A DNA stretch of 64,000 nt from Archaeoglobus neptunius (lineage in GTDB: Archaea; Halobacteriota; Archaeoglobi; Archaeoglobales; Archaeoglobaceae), in assembly GCF_016757965.1 (NCBI RefSeq), contig NZ_JAEKIW010000010.1, positions 57,599 through 121,598 on the forward strand, written 5' to 3'. The notes beneath the pieces were generated by a model. That model saw only the letters and a program-made list of their open reading frames with translations. It did not search any database and was not told where the DNA came from. This document shows positions 43,293 through 53,055 of the stretch, in pieces; the first letter of the stretch is position 1, and each line of letters opens with the position of its first letter. A program made the translations under genes and the position numbers.

Positions 43293-44535
43293 GGAACTCT
43301 CTGAGCAGTACCGTTGCATAGCAGCCTTTGGGAAGGTAGAACTCGAATATCTGTCCGTCGAAACTTATCCTTGAAATCTCAATCAGCATATCCGCCGCTC
43401 TGTAAGAGCCGCTGGATGAAAACTCTTTGTGGCCTGTTTTAAAACTTTCAAGGTCGAGATCATCCTGATGCAGGAACTCAAGAGCGATTCTGCTCCATCC
43501 TTTTAGCTCGGAATTGTATCCGACCAGTGGCAGAGCGAGGGAAGCAATACGCTCTTTAATCAGATATCGGACTCTCGGCAAGTTTGCGGAGACCTCGCTG
43601 CAATCACTGAATGTTGGCATAGTTTTGAACGTCAGATAGCAAGCGCTGTCCCCTTCAGTTACTTCCTTCAGTGATCCAAAACTTCTCAGCCTCTCAGACA
43701 GCAGTTTGTTGAATATGTAAGATTGATATGCGTGAACAAACATCATTTTCAGATTCTTCGGGAGAGACAGCAAAGCCCCCTCTTCAGTCTTCCCTTCCCT
43801 CAATTTTTGCAGGAGCACTCTTTCGTAGCGCAGGTATCTGGGGAGCTCTTTCAATCCGTATCTTGGATCCCTTGTTTCCCACAGTTCCCGGCGAATTTTT
43901 TGGATCTCTTCATTTTCCCCCTTGAATGGCTTGGCAACGTAAACCCAGAAAGCTTCTCTGTAATTTCCCTGTAAAATTAGTTTTCCGACCTCATGTGTTA
44001 TGTATCTGACACTGCCAAACCTCTGGAGTCCAAAAAAGTTTGGTGTACCCTTTTCCTCAAGTTCCTCTTTTGTTTTTTGGAATATATCTCCATCCCCGCA
44101 ACCCTGAACTCTTACTCTAAAGATATTTCCAAGAAGATCTCCGAGCTGCAACCGTCTTCTTGAATAGCCGACGACTTCTATGCCCGCATCCTTTATGACG
44201 ATTCTTTCCACGTCTTCTTTTTTCACACCCTTCACCGCATAATACTGTACGGTCAGGGCCCTTTTGTCCTTGGTTCCGGCAAAACTGACCCTTTTCTGGC
44301 TTATTCCAAGGGCGTTTGACAGAACACGTGCGAAGTTGAGCGTATCCCAATTCCTCTTTTTTACCTTGAGGATCAGATAATCTCCATCTTCTGAAAGTTT
44401 TAGATCTGCAATTTCCTCGACGTAAAAATCGTCCGGATCCTCCTTTATTTTTCCGCCCATCCCGGCTGTGCGGGTGATGTACCCTTCAATTCCAACAATC
44501 TTTTCAACTTGCAGGGAATTTGATCTGTGTTCCAT
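43273..44535 (-). CDS. truD: tRNA pseudouridine synthase TruD
   Basis: About 420 residues. The catalytic motif is SFAGTKDKRALTVQYY (Asp near residue 88), preceded by VKKRNWDTLNFARVLS. Further blocks are NFFGLQRFGS and FVHAYQSYIFNKLLS. It makes pseudouridine at tRNA position 13; archaeal members are longer than bacterial TruD because of an inserted domain. The chosen ATG gives MEHRSNSLQVEKIVGIEGY; a slightly later start is not excluded. Confidence 0.93.
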   Translation of the reverse strand: MEHRSNSLQVEKIVGIEGYITRTAGMGGKIKEDPDDFYVEEIADLKLSEDGDYLILKVKKRNWDTLNFARVLSNALGISQKRVSFAGTKDKRALTVQYYAVKGVKKEDVERIVIKDAGIEVVGYSRRRLQLGDLLGNIFRVRVQGCGDGDIFQKTKEELEEKGTPNFFGLQRFGSVRYITHEVGKLILQGNYREAFWVYVAKPFKGENEEIQKIRRELWETRDPRYGLKELPRYLRYERVLLQKLREGKTEEGALLSLPKNLKMMFVHAYQSYIFNKLLSERLRSFGSLKEVTEGDSACYLTFKTMPTFSDCSEVSANLPRVRYLIKERIASLALPLVGYNSELKGWSRIALEFLHQDDLDLESFKTGHKEFSSSGSYRAADMLIEISRISFDGQIFEFYLPKGCYATVLLREFLKTELS

Positions 44536-44577
44536 GACTCCTACTGCCTCCTGACGTTTCTATAACTCCTGAACTGG

Positions 44578-44770
44578 ATTTATCACTTCCACGTTATATC
44601 TCTTACCCCGTACTCAAGAAGTTTCTGTCGAGAGTAAAATCACATCTACGTATCGGTTGCTGAGGACTTCAGCGGTATAAATCTGCAGGGCGATCAATTG
44701 TCCATCCACCGGATCGGGAAGATGTACCGGAGACACAACCGGGGGAGTATTTAATAAGCCCACACTAAAT
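44578..44770 (-). pseudogene. Possible short gene remnant, unidentified
   Basis: On the minus strand one frame reads SPVHLPDPVDGQLIALQIYT to YVDVILLSTETS and then stops. Shifting frame near 44620 gives a continuation, QKLLEYGVRDITWK, before another stop. The two halves read like one protein broken by a frameshift, perhaps a small PIN-like or antitoxin-type gene, but I cannot name it. No ribosome site is seen, and the region is also the upstream spacer of the HD gene. Confidence 0.3.
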
Positions 44771-44777
44771 TCGATTG

Positions 44778-45938
44778 ATGGAGAAGAGCATTCAGGATTC
44801 AATCCACGGTGTTATCAAGCTTGAAGACTGGATGATCGAGATCATCGATACCCCGCAGTTTCAGAGGTTGCGAAGAATCAAACAACTCGGCTTTGCAAAC
44901 CTCGTTTATCCCGGAGCGAACCACACAAGATTCGAGCACAGTCTTGGCGTGATGCACATCACAAGACTTCTGAAGGAGAAACTGGATCTCGATGATGTCG
45001 TTGTTGTTGCCGCTCTTCTTCATGATGTTGGACACGCCCCCTTCTCCCACAGCAGCGAGAGGCTGATGAAAAAGTATGCTGGAATTGAGCATGAAAGAAT
45101 ATCGGCGGCTGTGAGGAATGAATTGAAGGATACTCTGAACGATCTTGGGTTTACGGTGGGGGAGATTGAGGCGATAGTTACTGGCAAGAGGAAATCAATT
45201 GTTAACGGCGACATTGATGCAGACAGAATGGATTACCTTGTCAGGGACTCCCACTACACGGGTGTTGCCTACGGTGTTTTTGATCTCTACCGTTTGATTG
45301 ACAAGATAAAACTTGGTAATGGTCTGGTGGTGGAGTATGGTGGTATTAAGGCGGCAGAAAGTCTGCTGATTTCCAGATACATGATGTATCCAACAGTTTA
45401 CTTCCACCATGTGTGCAGAATTGCGAGAAAAATGTACGAGAAGGCAATGGAGAGAATTATAGAGGGTGGGTTTGATGCCAAAAAACTGATGGATATGGAC
45501 GATTTTGATGCCATGCAGCTTTTGAAAGAGAAAGACAGGGAATTTTATCACATGCTGGTCAATCGGAGACTGTTCAAAAGGGCTGTTTATGTTTCTAAAA
45601 ATGCAGTGGATTTCAGGGAAGTTATGAGGGTCAATGAGAGAAGGGCTGAGGAGGAAATCGCCGAGGATGCAGGTGTTGATGAGAGGTACGTGATTGTTGA
45701 TATCCCCCCAGTGGAGGAGATGAAGGAGTCGGAAGTCCTCGTTGAGACGGAGAGTGGTTTGAAAAGCCTTGATGAAGTTTCACCCCTTGTAAATGCGCTA
45801 AAAACGGCCTCAGTAGAAAACTGGAGACTTGGCGTTTACACAAGGAAAGAGTATATCGACAGTGTGGGAAAAGCGGCTATGGACTACTTTGGGATTAAGA
45901 GAGTTGTTCAAAAATCTCTCGATGAGATCTTTCCGTAA
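44778..45938 (+). CDS. HD-domain phosphohydrolase (dGTPase-like)
   Basis: About 386 residues. The HD metal site is THFEHSLG-like: ANHTRFEHSLGVMHI (about residues 50–64), LLHDVGHAPFSHSSE (about 82–96), and the final Asp in NGDIDADRMDYLVRD. This pattern belongs to the SAMHD1/YwfO group of dNTP triphosphohydrolases; archaeal members are mostly untested, so the substrate is presumed nucleotide. The N-terminus SIQDSIHGVIKLEDWMIEII is typical. ATG 44778 is chosen over a TTG one codon earlier. Confidence 0.9.
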   Translation: MEKSIQDSIHGVIKLEDWMIEIIDTPQFQRLRRIKQLGFANLVYPGANHTRFEHSLGVMHITRLLKEKLDLDDVVVVAALLHDVGHAPFSHSSERLMKKYAGIEHERISAAVRNELKDTLNDLGFTVGEIEAIVTGKRKSIVNGDIDADRMDYLVRDSHYTGVAYGVFDLYRLIDKIKLGNGLVVEYGGIKAAESLLISRYMMYPTVYFHHVCRIARKMYEKAMERIIEGGFDAKKLMDMDDFDAMQLLKEKDREFYHMLVNRRLFKRAVYVSKNAVDFREVMRVNERRAEEEIAEDAGVDERYVIVDIPPVEEMKESEVLVETESGLKSLDEVSPLVNALKTASVENWRLGVYTRKEYIDSVGKAAMDYFGIKRVVQKSLDEIFP

Positions 45939-45978
45939 ATGCCAGTAACCTTTATCTCTCCGTTGAAGACCATTATGT

Positions 45979-46659
45979 ATGATAGGTCTTATAGGTGGAA
46001 TGAGCTGGGAATCGACCGTAGAATACTACAGGATCATGAACGAGCTTGTGAAAGAAAAACTTGGAGGATGGCACTCTGCCAGGCTGCTTCTTTATTCTGT
46101 TGATTTTGATGAGATTGTTAAATTGCAGAAGGCTGGAGAATGGAAGAGAATGGGTGAAATTCTGGGCGAGATAGCAAAAACGCTTGAAAATGCAGGTGCC
46201 AAAGCGGTTTTAATATGCACGAACACAATGCATAAGGTTGCTGATGATGTTCAGAACAGAATTAATGTACCGCTGATAAATATAGTGGACGCTACCGCCG
46301 AGGTTTTGAAAAAAGATGGGGTTAAGAGAGCCGGACTTCTGGGGACAAAGTTCACGATGGAAGATGGTTTTTACCAGGAAAGGATGAAAAGACATGGAAT
46401 TGAAATAATAATTCCGGAGAAGGAGGAAGACAGAAATGCCGTGCACAGCATAATTTTCGACGAATTATGCCTAGGCATCTTTAAGGAGGAATCAGAAAAA
46501 AGACTTAGAGATATCGTGGATGAACTTAAGAAAAGGGGGGCTGAGGGAATAATTTTGGGCTGCACAGAGCTCCCGTTAATCCTGAAAGACGATGAATTTT
46601 ACGATACAACCAGAATACACGCTGAAGCTGCAGTCCAGTTTATGCTGGGTAACATTTAA
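45979..46659 (+). CDS. Aspartate/glutamate racemase family protein
   Basis: About 226 residues. The N-terminal GLIGGMSWESTVEYYRIMNE is the hallmark of the aspartate racemase group. The two catalytic cysteines are in AVLICTNTMHKVAD (about residue 76) and IILGCTELPLIL (about 195). It would racemise aspartate or glutamate without a cofactor. There is no ribosome site, and a TATA-like CCTTTATC lies about 30 bp upstream, so the mRNA is probably leaderless. Confidence 0.9.
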   Translation: MIGLIGGMSWESTVEYYRIMNELVKEKLGGWHSARLLLYSVDFDEIVKLQKAGEWKRMGEILGEIAKTLENAGAKAVLICTNTMHKVADDVQNRINVPLINIVDATAEVLKKDGVKRAGLLGTKFTMEDGFYQERMKRHGIEIIIPEKEEDRNAVHSIIFDELCLGIFKEESEKRLRDIVDELKKRGAEGIILGCTELPLILKDDEFYDTTRIHAEAAVQFMLGNI

Positions 46660-46683
46660 CTAACATGATTGGGGAAACATTGT

Positions 46684-49326
46684 ATGCAGCAGTTACCGGT
46701 TCCACCCTATCCTCCACCCTACAAACCTCCCGAACTTAAGGTGCTCTATTTCATAGCCGGGATCATTGCGGTTACAGCTTTAGTTTCCCTTTCGGTCTAC
46801 TACTATACCGAGTATCTCTGGTTCGAGTCTGTGGGGTATGGCAGCGTCTTTATAACTTATCTGAAGTACTCCATCGGATTCTTCATTCTGGTCTTTGCGA
46901 TATTCATGACTTTTCTGACAGCAACGATAGTTGCTGTAAAGAAGGTAACCATGGAGTTTCTCGGTGAACCGCTGAAAATACCGCATCTCCTATCGCTGGC
47001 AATCTCACTCTTTGCTGCCTTCTCAATGCAGAGTCAGTGGAAGTCGATGCTTTTCTACATAAATTCTGCAGAATATGGAATAAAAGATCCGATATTCGGC
47101 CTGGATGCGGCGTTTTACACATTCCAGCTTCCGTTTCTCAAGATGGTTATTGGTATACTTCTTGCTGCAGCAGTCATATCCATAACAATTGCAATTTTTG
47201 CCTACATCTATGCGTTCAGATGGGTGAAGAGTTTCGATGAGTTCAAGGAGATCTTTCCCACCAGCGGCTTTGTCCATCTGGGGATAAATGTCCTGATACT
47301 TCTCTCGCTTGCTGGAGCTCTCATCTACATATCCCGATTTGAAATAGTGCACTCACAGCATGGCCTTCTGAGCGGGGCGGGTTATGTTGAGGTGAACATA
47401 CTTTCTCCTGCTTTATTGCTGGTCTCAGCCCTTTCATTTGTTTCGGGGATTTCTGCGGCCTATTTGATCGCAAAGAAAAACTTTGAAATGGTGTTTTATG
47501 TTATTGTTCTGTTTGTAGCAATCTCCATTCTTGCAGCAGTAATCGTTCCGTTTGCCGTGCAGAAGCTTCAGGTTGAGCCGTCGGAGTTAAGCTATGAAAG
47601 CAGGTATCTTGAATACAGCATAAATTACACCCTTTATGCCTATGGTTTGCAGAACGTGGAGTACAGATTTTTTAAATACAGTCCAACTCTGAACTACACT
47701 GATGTTCTCAAGGCTAAGGCGACGATAGACAACATCAGGGTATGGGATCACAGACCGATAAGGGACGTATTCAGACAGCTACAGCAGATAAGAACCTACT
47801 ATTTTATCAACGATGTGGATGTGGACAGATACTGGATTAACGGGAATTACACTCAGCTAATGCTTGCTGCGAGGGAGCTTTCAACGGACCTTCTCCCTTC
47901 AAGAGCACAGACCTGGTTGAACAAACATCTCATCTACACTCATGGATACGGGATCGTTGCCTCACCCGTCAATGCGGTTTCAGCAGAAGGACTTCCGGAA
48001 ATGGTACTCTATGATATCCCGCCGAGGGGAGAAATCAAAATTAAGAGGCCTGAAATATACTACGGGGAGCTCACGGATGATTATGTTGTTGTGAATACTC
48101 TTCAGCAGGAATTTGACTATCCCGTTGGCAACAAAAACTACTTCACCAAGTATTCAGGTGATGGTGGCGTTAAGCTTGATTACATGAGGAGAGTTCTCTA
48201 CTCATTCAGATTCGCTGACATCAATCTCATTTTGAGCGAGTACATAACCGACGAGAGCAGATTAATGATGCACCGTGACATTATTGAGAGAGTTAACACG
48301 ATAATGCCATTCCTTACCTATGACAGTGACCCATATGTTGCGGTCATCAATGGCCAGATTTACTGGATAATCGATGCATACTCTCTTGTGGACAGATTTC
48401 CGTATTCGGCTGAGATTGGAAGGTACAACTACATGCAAAATCCTGTTAAAGTGTTTATAAATGCCTACAATGGTAGTGTCAAGTTTTACATCGTCAAGGA
48501 GGATGCTTACGTCAAAACTCTTGAAAAAGCCCTTCCGGGCGTCTTTATAAAAGAAATGCCAGAAGAGTTCAAAAAGCACATAAGATATCCACGTGACTTC
48601 TTCAAGATTCAGGCCTATATCTACTCCACATATCACATGAAGGATGTTACGGCCTTCTACAACAGGGAAGACGTTTGGGATGTTCCAACGGAGAAGTTTG
48701 AGGATGATGTCATAAAGGTCGAGCCGTACTACGTGACGCTGGCAATAGAGAACAAACCGGAATTCATACTTATGGTACCGTTCACTCCCAAGAACAGGGA
48801 CAACATGATTGCGTGGATGGCGGCGAGATGTGATGATAAGTACGGCGAACTTATAATTTATGAGTTCCCCAAGGGAGAACTGATATACGGTCCGATGCAA
48901 ATTGAAGCAAGGATTGATCAGGATGCAGAACTTTCGAAGCTTTTTACACTGTGGAATCAGGCCGGATCGAGGGTAATCAGAGGAAATCTGCTCGTTATAC
49001 CTCTCAATAACTCCATTCTGTATGTCGAGCCGATCTACCTGAGAGGCGAGTCCACGAAAATACCCGAACTCAGGGGAGTTGTAGCAGTGCATAACGATGA
49101 GCTGAGAATGGGTTCCACAATTTACGATGCGCTCGAAATGATCTTTGGCAAGAAGTCTGAGGTCGTGGAGAAACCCAAGGAGAAAGCAGGTACTGCAGAA
49201 GAGAAATTAGGTCTGCTGAAAGAATACTACTCGAAACTGATGGAGGCCATGAAAAATGGTGACTGGAAGACCTTTGGAGAGATGCTGAACAGGATCGGGG
49301 AGGTGCTCGGATACAGCAAACAATAA
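46684..49326 (+). CDS. UPF0182 family large membrane protein
   Basis: About 880 residues. Seven or so membrane helices fill the first ~310 residues, then a long outside domain follows. Typical blocks for this family (COG1615) are [67 protein letters not shown] and [20 protein letters not shown]. The function is unknown for the whole family. The C-terminal ~45 residues form a charged helix. ATG 46684 is used; a TTG at 46669 would add five residues. Confidence 0.88.
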   Translation: MQQLPVPPYPPPYKPPELKVLYFIAGIIAVTALVSLSVYYYTEYLWFESVGYGSVFITYLKYSIGFFILVFAIFMTFLTATIVAVKKVTMEFLGEPLKIPHLLSLAISLFAAFSMQSQWKSMLFYINSAEYGIKDPIFGLDAAFYTFQLPFLKMVIGILLAAAVISITIAIFAYIYAFRWVKSFDEFKEIFPTSGFVHLGINVLILLSLAGALIYISRFEIVHSQHGLLSGAGYVEVNILSPALLLVSALSFVSGISAAYLIAKKNFEMVFYVIVLFVAISILAAVIVPFAVQKLQVEPSELSYESRYLEYSINYTLYAYGLQNVEYRFFKYSPTLNYTDVLKAKATIDNIRVWDHRPIRDVFRQLQQIRTYYFINDVDVDRYWINGNYTQLMLAARELSTDLLPSRAQTWLNKHLIYTHGYGIVASPVNAVSAEGLPEMVLYDIPPRGEIKIKRPEIYYGELTDDYVVVNTLQQEFDYPVGNKNYFTKYSGDGGVKLDYMRRVLYSFRFADINLILSEYITDESRLMMHRDIIERVNTIMPFLTYDSDPYVAVINGQIYWIIDAYSLVDRFPYSAEIGRYNYMQNPVKVFINAYNGSVKFYIVKEDAYVKTLEKALPGVFIKEMPEEFKKHIRYPRDFFKIQAYIYSTYHMKDVTAFYNREDVWDVPTEKFEDDVIKVEPYYVTLAIENKPEFILMVPFTPKNRDNMIAWMAARCDDKYGELIIYEFPKGELIYGPMQIEARIDQDAELSKLFTLWNQAGSRVIRGNLLVIPLNNSILYVEPIYLRGESTKIPELRGVVAVHNDELRMGSTIYDALEMIFGKKSEVVEKPKEKAGTAEEKLGLLKEYYSKLMEAMKNGDWKTFGEMLNRIGEVLGYSKQ

Positions 49327-49371
49327 TTTTTTTGTAGAAAGATTTATTAGTCTATTGTTAATTTTTGTCCC

Positions 49372-50121
49372 ATGGAGTGGTACTGGATTGGTCTGGCAGT
49401 AGTTGTGATACTGTTCTTGGTTTCGTCGATCAGAGTGGTGAAGGAGTACGAGAGAGGAGTTGTCTTCAGACTCGGAAGACTCGTCGGTGCGAGGGGGCCG
49501 GGATTGTTCTTCGTTATTCCTATATTGGAAAACATGCAGATAGTCGATTTGAGAACTGTAACATACGATGTACCCTCTCAGGAGGTTGTTACGAGAGATA
49601 ATGTGACCGTCAAGGTTAATGCTGTGGTTTATTATCGTGTCGTCGATCCAAACAAGGCGATAACCGAGGTTTTTGACTATCAATACGCAACAGCCCAGCT
49701 TGCCCAGACGACCCTGAGAAGCATAATCGGACAGGCAGAGCTGGATGAAGTCCTTTCAGAGAGAGAAAAATTGAATTTGAAGCTTCAGCAAATAATTGAT
49801 GAAGAAACAAACCCGTGGGGAATAAAGGTCACTGCAGTTGAGATTAAGGATGTCGAGTTACCGGAGGACATGCAGAGAATAATGGCCATGCAGGCGGAGG
49901 CGGAGAGAGAAAGGAGAGCAAAGATAATCAGGGCTGAGGGAGAGCATCAGGCTGCGATGAAATTAAAGGAGGCGGCCGATATTCTGGCTCAGAGCGAAGG
50001 TGCAATACTGCTGAGATATCTGCAAACCCTGAATGAAATAGCAACAGAAGAGAACACCACCATCGTCATGCCTGTGCCTGTTGAACTGCTTAAATTCTTT
50101 GTTGAGAAGGCTAAAAGTTAA
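49372..50121 (+). CDS. SPFH/band 7 (stomatin-like) protein
   Basis: About 249 residues. One N-terminal membrane helix (about 4–20) is followed by the band 7 domain: [40 protein letters not shown], and [20 protein letters not shown]. The distal part is a coiled coil rich in Ala and Glu ([20 protein letters not shown]). Archaeal stomatins are membrane scaffolds often paired with an NfeD protein; no NfeD gene is next to it. The C-terminus [13 protein letters not shown] is usual for the family. Confidence 0.92.
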   Translation: MEWYWIGLAVVVILFLVSSIRVVKEYERGVVFRLGRLVGARGPGLFFVIPILENMQIVDLRTVTYDVPSQEVVTRDNVTVKVNAVVYYRVVDPNKAITEVFDYQYATAQLAQTTLRSIIGQAELDEVLSEREKLNLKLQQIIDEETNPWGIKVTAVEIKDVELPEDMQRIMAMQAEAERERRAKIIRAEGEHQAAMKLKEAADILAQSEGAILLRYLQTLNEIATEENTTIVMPVPVELLKFFVEKAKS

Positions 50122-50146
50122 ATAGTCCTGCCACTTTTTTTATTTC

Positions 50147-50965
50147 ATGAAAATAATTCCCTGCCCGTCTTCTCCATTACTGGCGAGGAGAATCAGCGAG
50201 ACAACAGGAACTGAAATTGCTGACGTCACGTTCAAAAGGTTTCCCGATGGAGAACTTTATGTGAGGGTAGAAGGCTGCAGAGAAGGAGTAATTGTCGGGA
50301 GCATAACCACAAATGATGACCTGATCGCAATTGCGTTTTTGCTTGATGCGCTGGATGATGCAAGGATTGTTGTTCCATACATGGGTTATGCGAGGCAGGA
50401 CAGGGTGTTTAAAGAGGGAGAGGCTGTTAGTATAAGAGTTGTGGCGAACATTCTGGAAAGGAAAGCCAGGGAAATTGTAACGGTTAACATCCACAGCAAA
50501 CAGGCTGCATCACACTTCAGGAAGTTAAAGGACCTGGATGCAATGCCTGTAATTGGAAAGCATTTTTCGGACAGAGACGTCCTCATGATTTCTCCCGATA
50601 AGGGATCAGTTGAAAGGGTTAAAGTTGCAGCATCCCATGCCAACTGCGACTGGGATTATCTCGAAAAAACGAGGATTGATGAGGCGACGGTTGAAATAGC
50701 TCCGAAGAATCTGGACGTTGAAGGCAGGGATGTTGTTATCGTTGATGATATCATATCAACTGGTGGTACGGTTATCGAAGCTGCGAAAAAACTGTACGAA
50801 CTCGGGGCGAAGAGCGTTTCAGCCACCTGTGTTCACGCAGTTCTGGCAGGAAATGCAGCATTAAGGCTTTTCAATGCAGGAATCAGAGATATAATAGCCA
50901 CCGACACGATTGAATGTGCGTTCAGCAAAATCAGTGTTGCCGGTATTATAGGGGAGGCACTTTAG
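50147..50965 (+). CDS. prs: Ribose-phosphate pyrophosphokinase
   Basis: About 272 residues, short as in other archaea. It makes PRPP from ribose-5-phosphate and ATP. Motifs seen are FKRFPDGELYVRVEG (N-terminal), PYMGYARQDRVFKEGEAVS (ATP and flexible-loop region), VNIHSKQAASHF, and the PRPP-binding loop DVVIVDDIISTGGTVIEAA. It precedes the flavin gene group by 36 bp and may be co-transcribed with it. Confidence 0.94.
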   Translation: MKIIPCPSSPLLARRISETTGTEIADVTFKRFPDGELYVRVEGCREGVIVGSITTNDDLIAIAFLLDALDDARIVVPYMGYARQDRVFKEGEAVSIRVVANILERKAREIVTVNIHSKQAASHFRKLKDLDAMPVIGKHFSDRDVLMISPDKGSVERVKVAASHANCDWDYLEKTRIDEATVEIAPKNLDVEGRDVVIVDDIISTGGTVIEAAKKLYELGAKSVSATCVHAVLAGNAALRLFNAGIRDIIATDTIECAFSKISVAGIIGEAL

Positions 50966-51001
50966 AAAACCCTTTTATGCATAGCTGAATTTGGGTGGGA
51001 G

Positions 51002-51430
51002 ATGAAAAGAAGGGTCGTGGCTACGGGGACATTTGACATAATTCATCCGGGGCACATTACCTTTCTCAGGGAGGCCAAGAAGCTGGGGGACGAGCTGATT
51101 GTCATAGTTGCACGGGAGAAAAACGTGAAACACAAACCAAAGCCGGTAGTCCCGGAAGAGCAGAGAAGAAGGGTAGTTGAGGCTATAAAGTACGTTGATA
51201 GGGCAATTCTGGGCGATGAGAATGACATGTTCAGGCCAATAATGGAGCTGAAGCCTGATGTGATTGTTCTGGGCCACGACCAGCATTTTGATGAAAAATG
51301 GCTTGTGGATGAATTGAAAAAGAGAAATCTGAATTGTGAGGTCGTTAGGATAAAGGTAAGGGAGGATTGCGAGTTTTGCAGCTCTCACAGAATAATTGAA
51401 AGAGTTTTGGAAAAATACGGAGGGAGATAA
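51002..51430 (+). CDS. ribL: Archaeal FAD synthase (FMN adenylyltransferase)
   Basis: About 142 residues of the cytidylyltransferase fold. The HxGH motif is ATGTFDIIHPGHITFLREAK (residues ~7–26), and the second motif is the C-terminal SSHRIIERVLEKYG (ISSTxI-like position). A cysteine pair CEFC near residue 120 is typical of RibL, which transfers AMP to FMN. It is followed, with overlapping codons, by a class V aminotransferase and then by riboflavin synthase, which supports a flavin role over a lipid head-group role. Confidence 0.85.
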   Translation: MKRRVVATGTFDIIHPGHITFLREAKKLGDELIVIVAREKNVKHKPKPVVPEEQRRRVVEAIKYVDRAILGDENDMFRPIMELKPDVIVLGHDQHFDEKWLVDELKKRNLNCEVVRIKVREDCEFCSSHRIIERVLEKYGGR

Positions 51431-52548
51431 TGTTGTTGATGATTCCAGGTCCGGTACAGCTTCACGAGAGAATAATACGGGCGATGGCAAGGCAGATGAT
51501 CGGCCACAGAACCGCTGACTTCAGTGAAGTAATGTCATTCTGTGTTGACGTTCTTAGAGAAGTTTTCCAAACGAAAGGAGACATATGTCTGATTTCAGGC
51601 TCCGGTACAGCGGGGATGGAGGCGGCAATAGCCTCTTTCAGCAATGTGAGGAAGATGGCCACAATTGAAAACGGAAAGTTTGGCGAAAGACTCGGGGAGA
51701 TTGCCTCCCGATATACAGAGGTGGAAAGGCTGCAGTTTTCGTGGGGAGAGTCTGTTGATCTCGATGCTGTGAGGAATGCTTTTGATAATGGTTGCGAGGC
51801 GGTTGCCTTTGTCCACAACGAAACATCAACCGGAATTCTGAACCCCGCAAAGGAGATTGCATCGATCGCAAAGGAATATGATGGTCTGGTGATAATGGAT
51901 GCCATAACCTCCGCCGGTGGGGATTACGTCAGGATGGACGAATGGGGGGTTGATGTTGCAATAGTTGGCAGCCAGAAATGTCTCGGCGCCCCGCCAGGTC
52001 TTGCGGCAGTGGCGGTTGGAGAAAAGGCATGGGAGTTTTACAATGAGAGGTGCCCGTACTATCTAGATCTGGCGGCGTACAGGAAAAAGCTGAAGGACAT
52101 GCAAACTCCCTATACGCCGGCTGTGCCATTATTCTTCGCTCTGGCAGAGGCTCTTGAGATTATAAGGGAAGAGGGGCTTGAGAACAGGATCCAGAGGCAC
52201 CGCATCCTGAGTTCGGCTGTAAGGAAATGGGCTGTGGAGGCAGGACTTGAACTGTTCCCGAATCTCAACGAGTACTCCAGTTACTCAAACACGGTCACTG
52301 CAATAAAGATGCCCGATGGTATAACTGACAGTGAGCTGAGGGGTACGCTGAAGAAGGAGTACGGTATATTGATCAGCGGTGGCCAGGGTGAGCTGAAAGG
52401 GAGGATATTCCGCATCGGGACAATGGGGAATGTTGGAAAAATGGAGACGATAACGACACTTGCGGCTCTTGAAGATATTCTCAGAAGAAAGAACATCATA
52501 AACCCTGCCCTTGAATATGCTCAAATACTTCTGAGGGACCTGCGATGA
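51430..52548 (+). CDS. Class V aminotransferase (alanine–glyoxylate/serine–pyruvate type)
   Basis: About 372 residues. Family blocks are MIPGPVQLHERIIRAM and MIGHRTADFSEV at the N-terminus, ISGSGTAGMEAAIASF, AFVHNETSTGILNPAKEI, MDAITSAGGDYVRMDEWGVD, and SQKCLGAPPGLAAVAV with the PLP Lys. It transfers amino groups between small amino acids and keto acids. The start ATG overlaps the ribL stop (TAATG) and its stop overlaps the ribC start (ATGA), so it is locked into the flavin operon although its reaction is not a known flavin step. Confidence 0.9.
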   Translation: MLLMIPGPVQLHERIIRAMARQMIGHRTADFSEVMSFCVDVLREVFQTKGDICLISGSGTAGMEAAIASFSNVRKMATIENGKFGERLGEIASRYTEVERLQFSWGESVDLDAVRNAFDNGCEAVAFVHNETSTGILNPAKEIASIAKEYDGLVIMDAITSAGGDYVRMDEWGVDVAIVGSQKCLGAPPGLAAVAVGEKAWEFYNERCPYYLDLAAYRKKLKDMQTPYTPAVPLFFALAEALEIIREEGLENRIQRHRILSSAVRKWAVEAGLELFPNLNEYSSYSNTVTAIKMPDGITDSELRGTLKKEYGILISGGQGELKGRIFRIGTMGNVGKMETITTLAALEDILRRKNIINPALEYAQILLRDLR

Positions 52549-53006
52549 AGATCGGCATTGTTGATACTACCTTTTCCAGAATAAATATGGGAAAAATTGC
52601 AATTGATGAACTCAGGAGGATAAGCAGCATTCCTTACGAGAGGTATACCGTACCGGGTATAAAGGATTTGCCGGTGGCAGCCAAGAAGATGATAGAGGAA
52701 AGAAACTGCGATCTGGTGATTACACTTGGATGGGTTGGGGGAACGCAGAAGGATATGTTCAGCTACATTGTTTTAAGCATGGGACTTGTTATGGTTCAGC
52801 TCCTCACAAACAGACACATTATAGATGTAACAGTTCACGAGGATGAGGCGGAGAGTGAAGAAGAGCTTTTGAAGGTAGCTGAGAACAGGGTGAGAGAACA
52901 CGTCAGAAATGCGGTAGACCTGCTTGTCAACCCCAAAAGACTTCAGAGGATGGCAGGCACAGGTCAGAGACAGGGCTATCCTGATGCAGGCCCGATCATG
53001 AAATGA
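52545..53006 (+). CDS. ribC: Archaeal riboflavin synthase
   Basis: About 153 residues, the size of the archaeal enzyme, which is related to lumazine synthase and not to bacterial RibE. Blocks are KIGIVDTTFSRINMGKIAID, YTVPGIKDLPVAAKKMIEE, and LGWVGGTQKDM. It dismutates two 6,7-dimethyl-8-ribityllumazine molecules to riboflavin. The start overlaps the aminotransferase stop. Together with ribL it gives riboflavin and then FAD formation in one operon. Confidence 0.9.
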   Translation: MKIGIVDTTFSRINMGKIAIDELRRISSIPYERYTVPGIKDLPVAAKKMIEERNCDLVITLGWVGGTQKDMFSYIVLSMGLVMVQLLTNRHIIDVTVHEDEAESEEELLKVAENRVREHVRNAVDLLVNPKRLQRMAGTGQRQGYPDAGPIMK

Positions 53007-53017
53007 TTTTTTTCCAT

Positions 53018-53050
53018 AGTAAACTATTTTATCCGGGAGAAGTGTTTACT
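53018..53050. promoter_or_regulatory. Inverted repeat at the ClC promoter
   Basis: AGTAAAC (53018–53024) and GTTTACT (53044–53050) are perfect seven-base arms separated by 19 bases that include a TATA-like ACTATTTTATCC. The right arm ends five bases before the GTG start at 53056. A regulator bound here would block the promoter or start. Confidence 0.4.
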
Positions 53051-53055
53051 GACTC

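Noticed and set aside
48262..49092. A 276-codon minus-strand frame within the UPF0182 gene
   Set aside because: Shadow of a well-supported gene; its composition mirrors the opposite strand.
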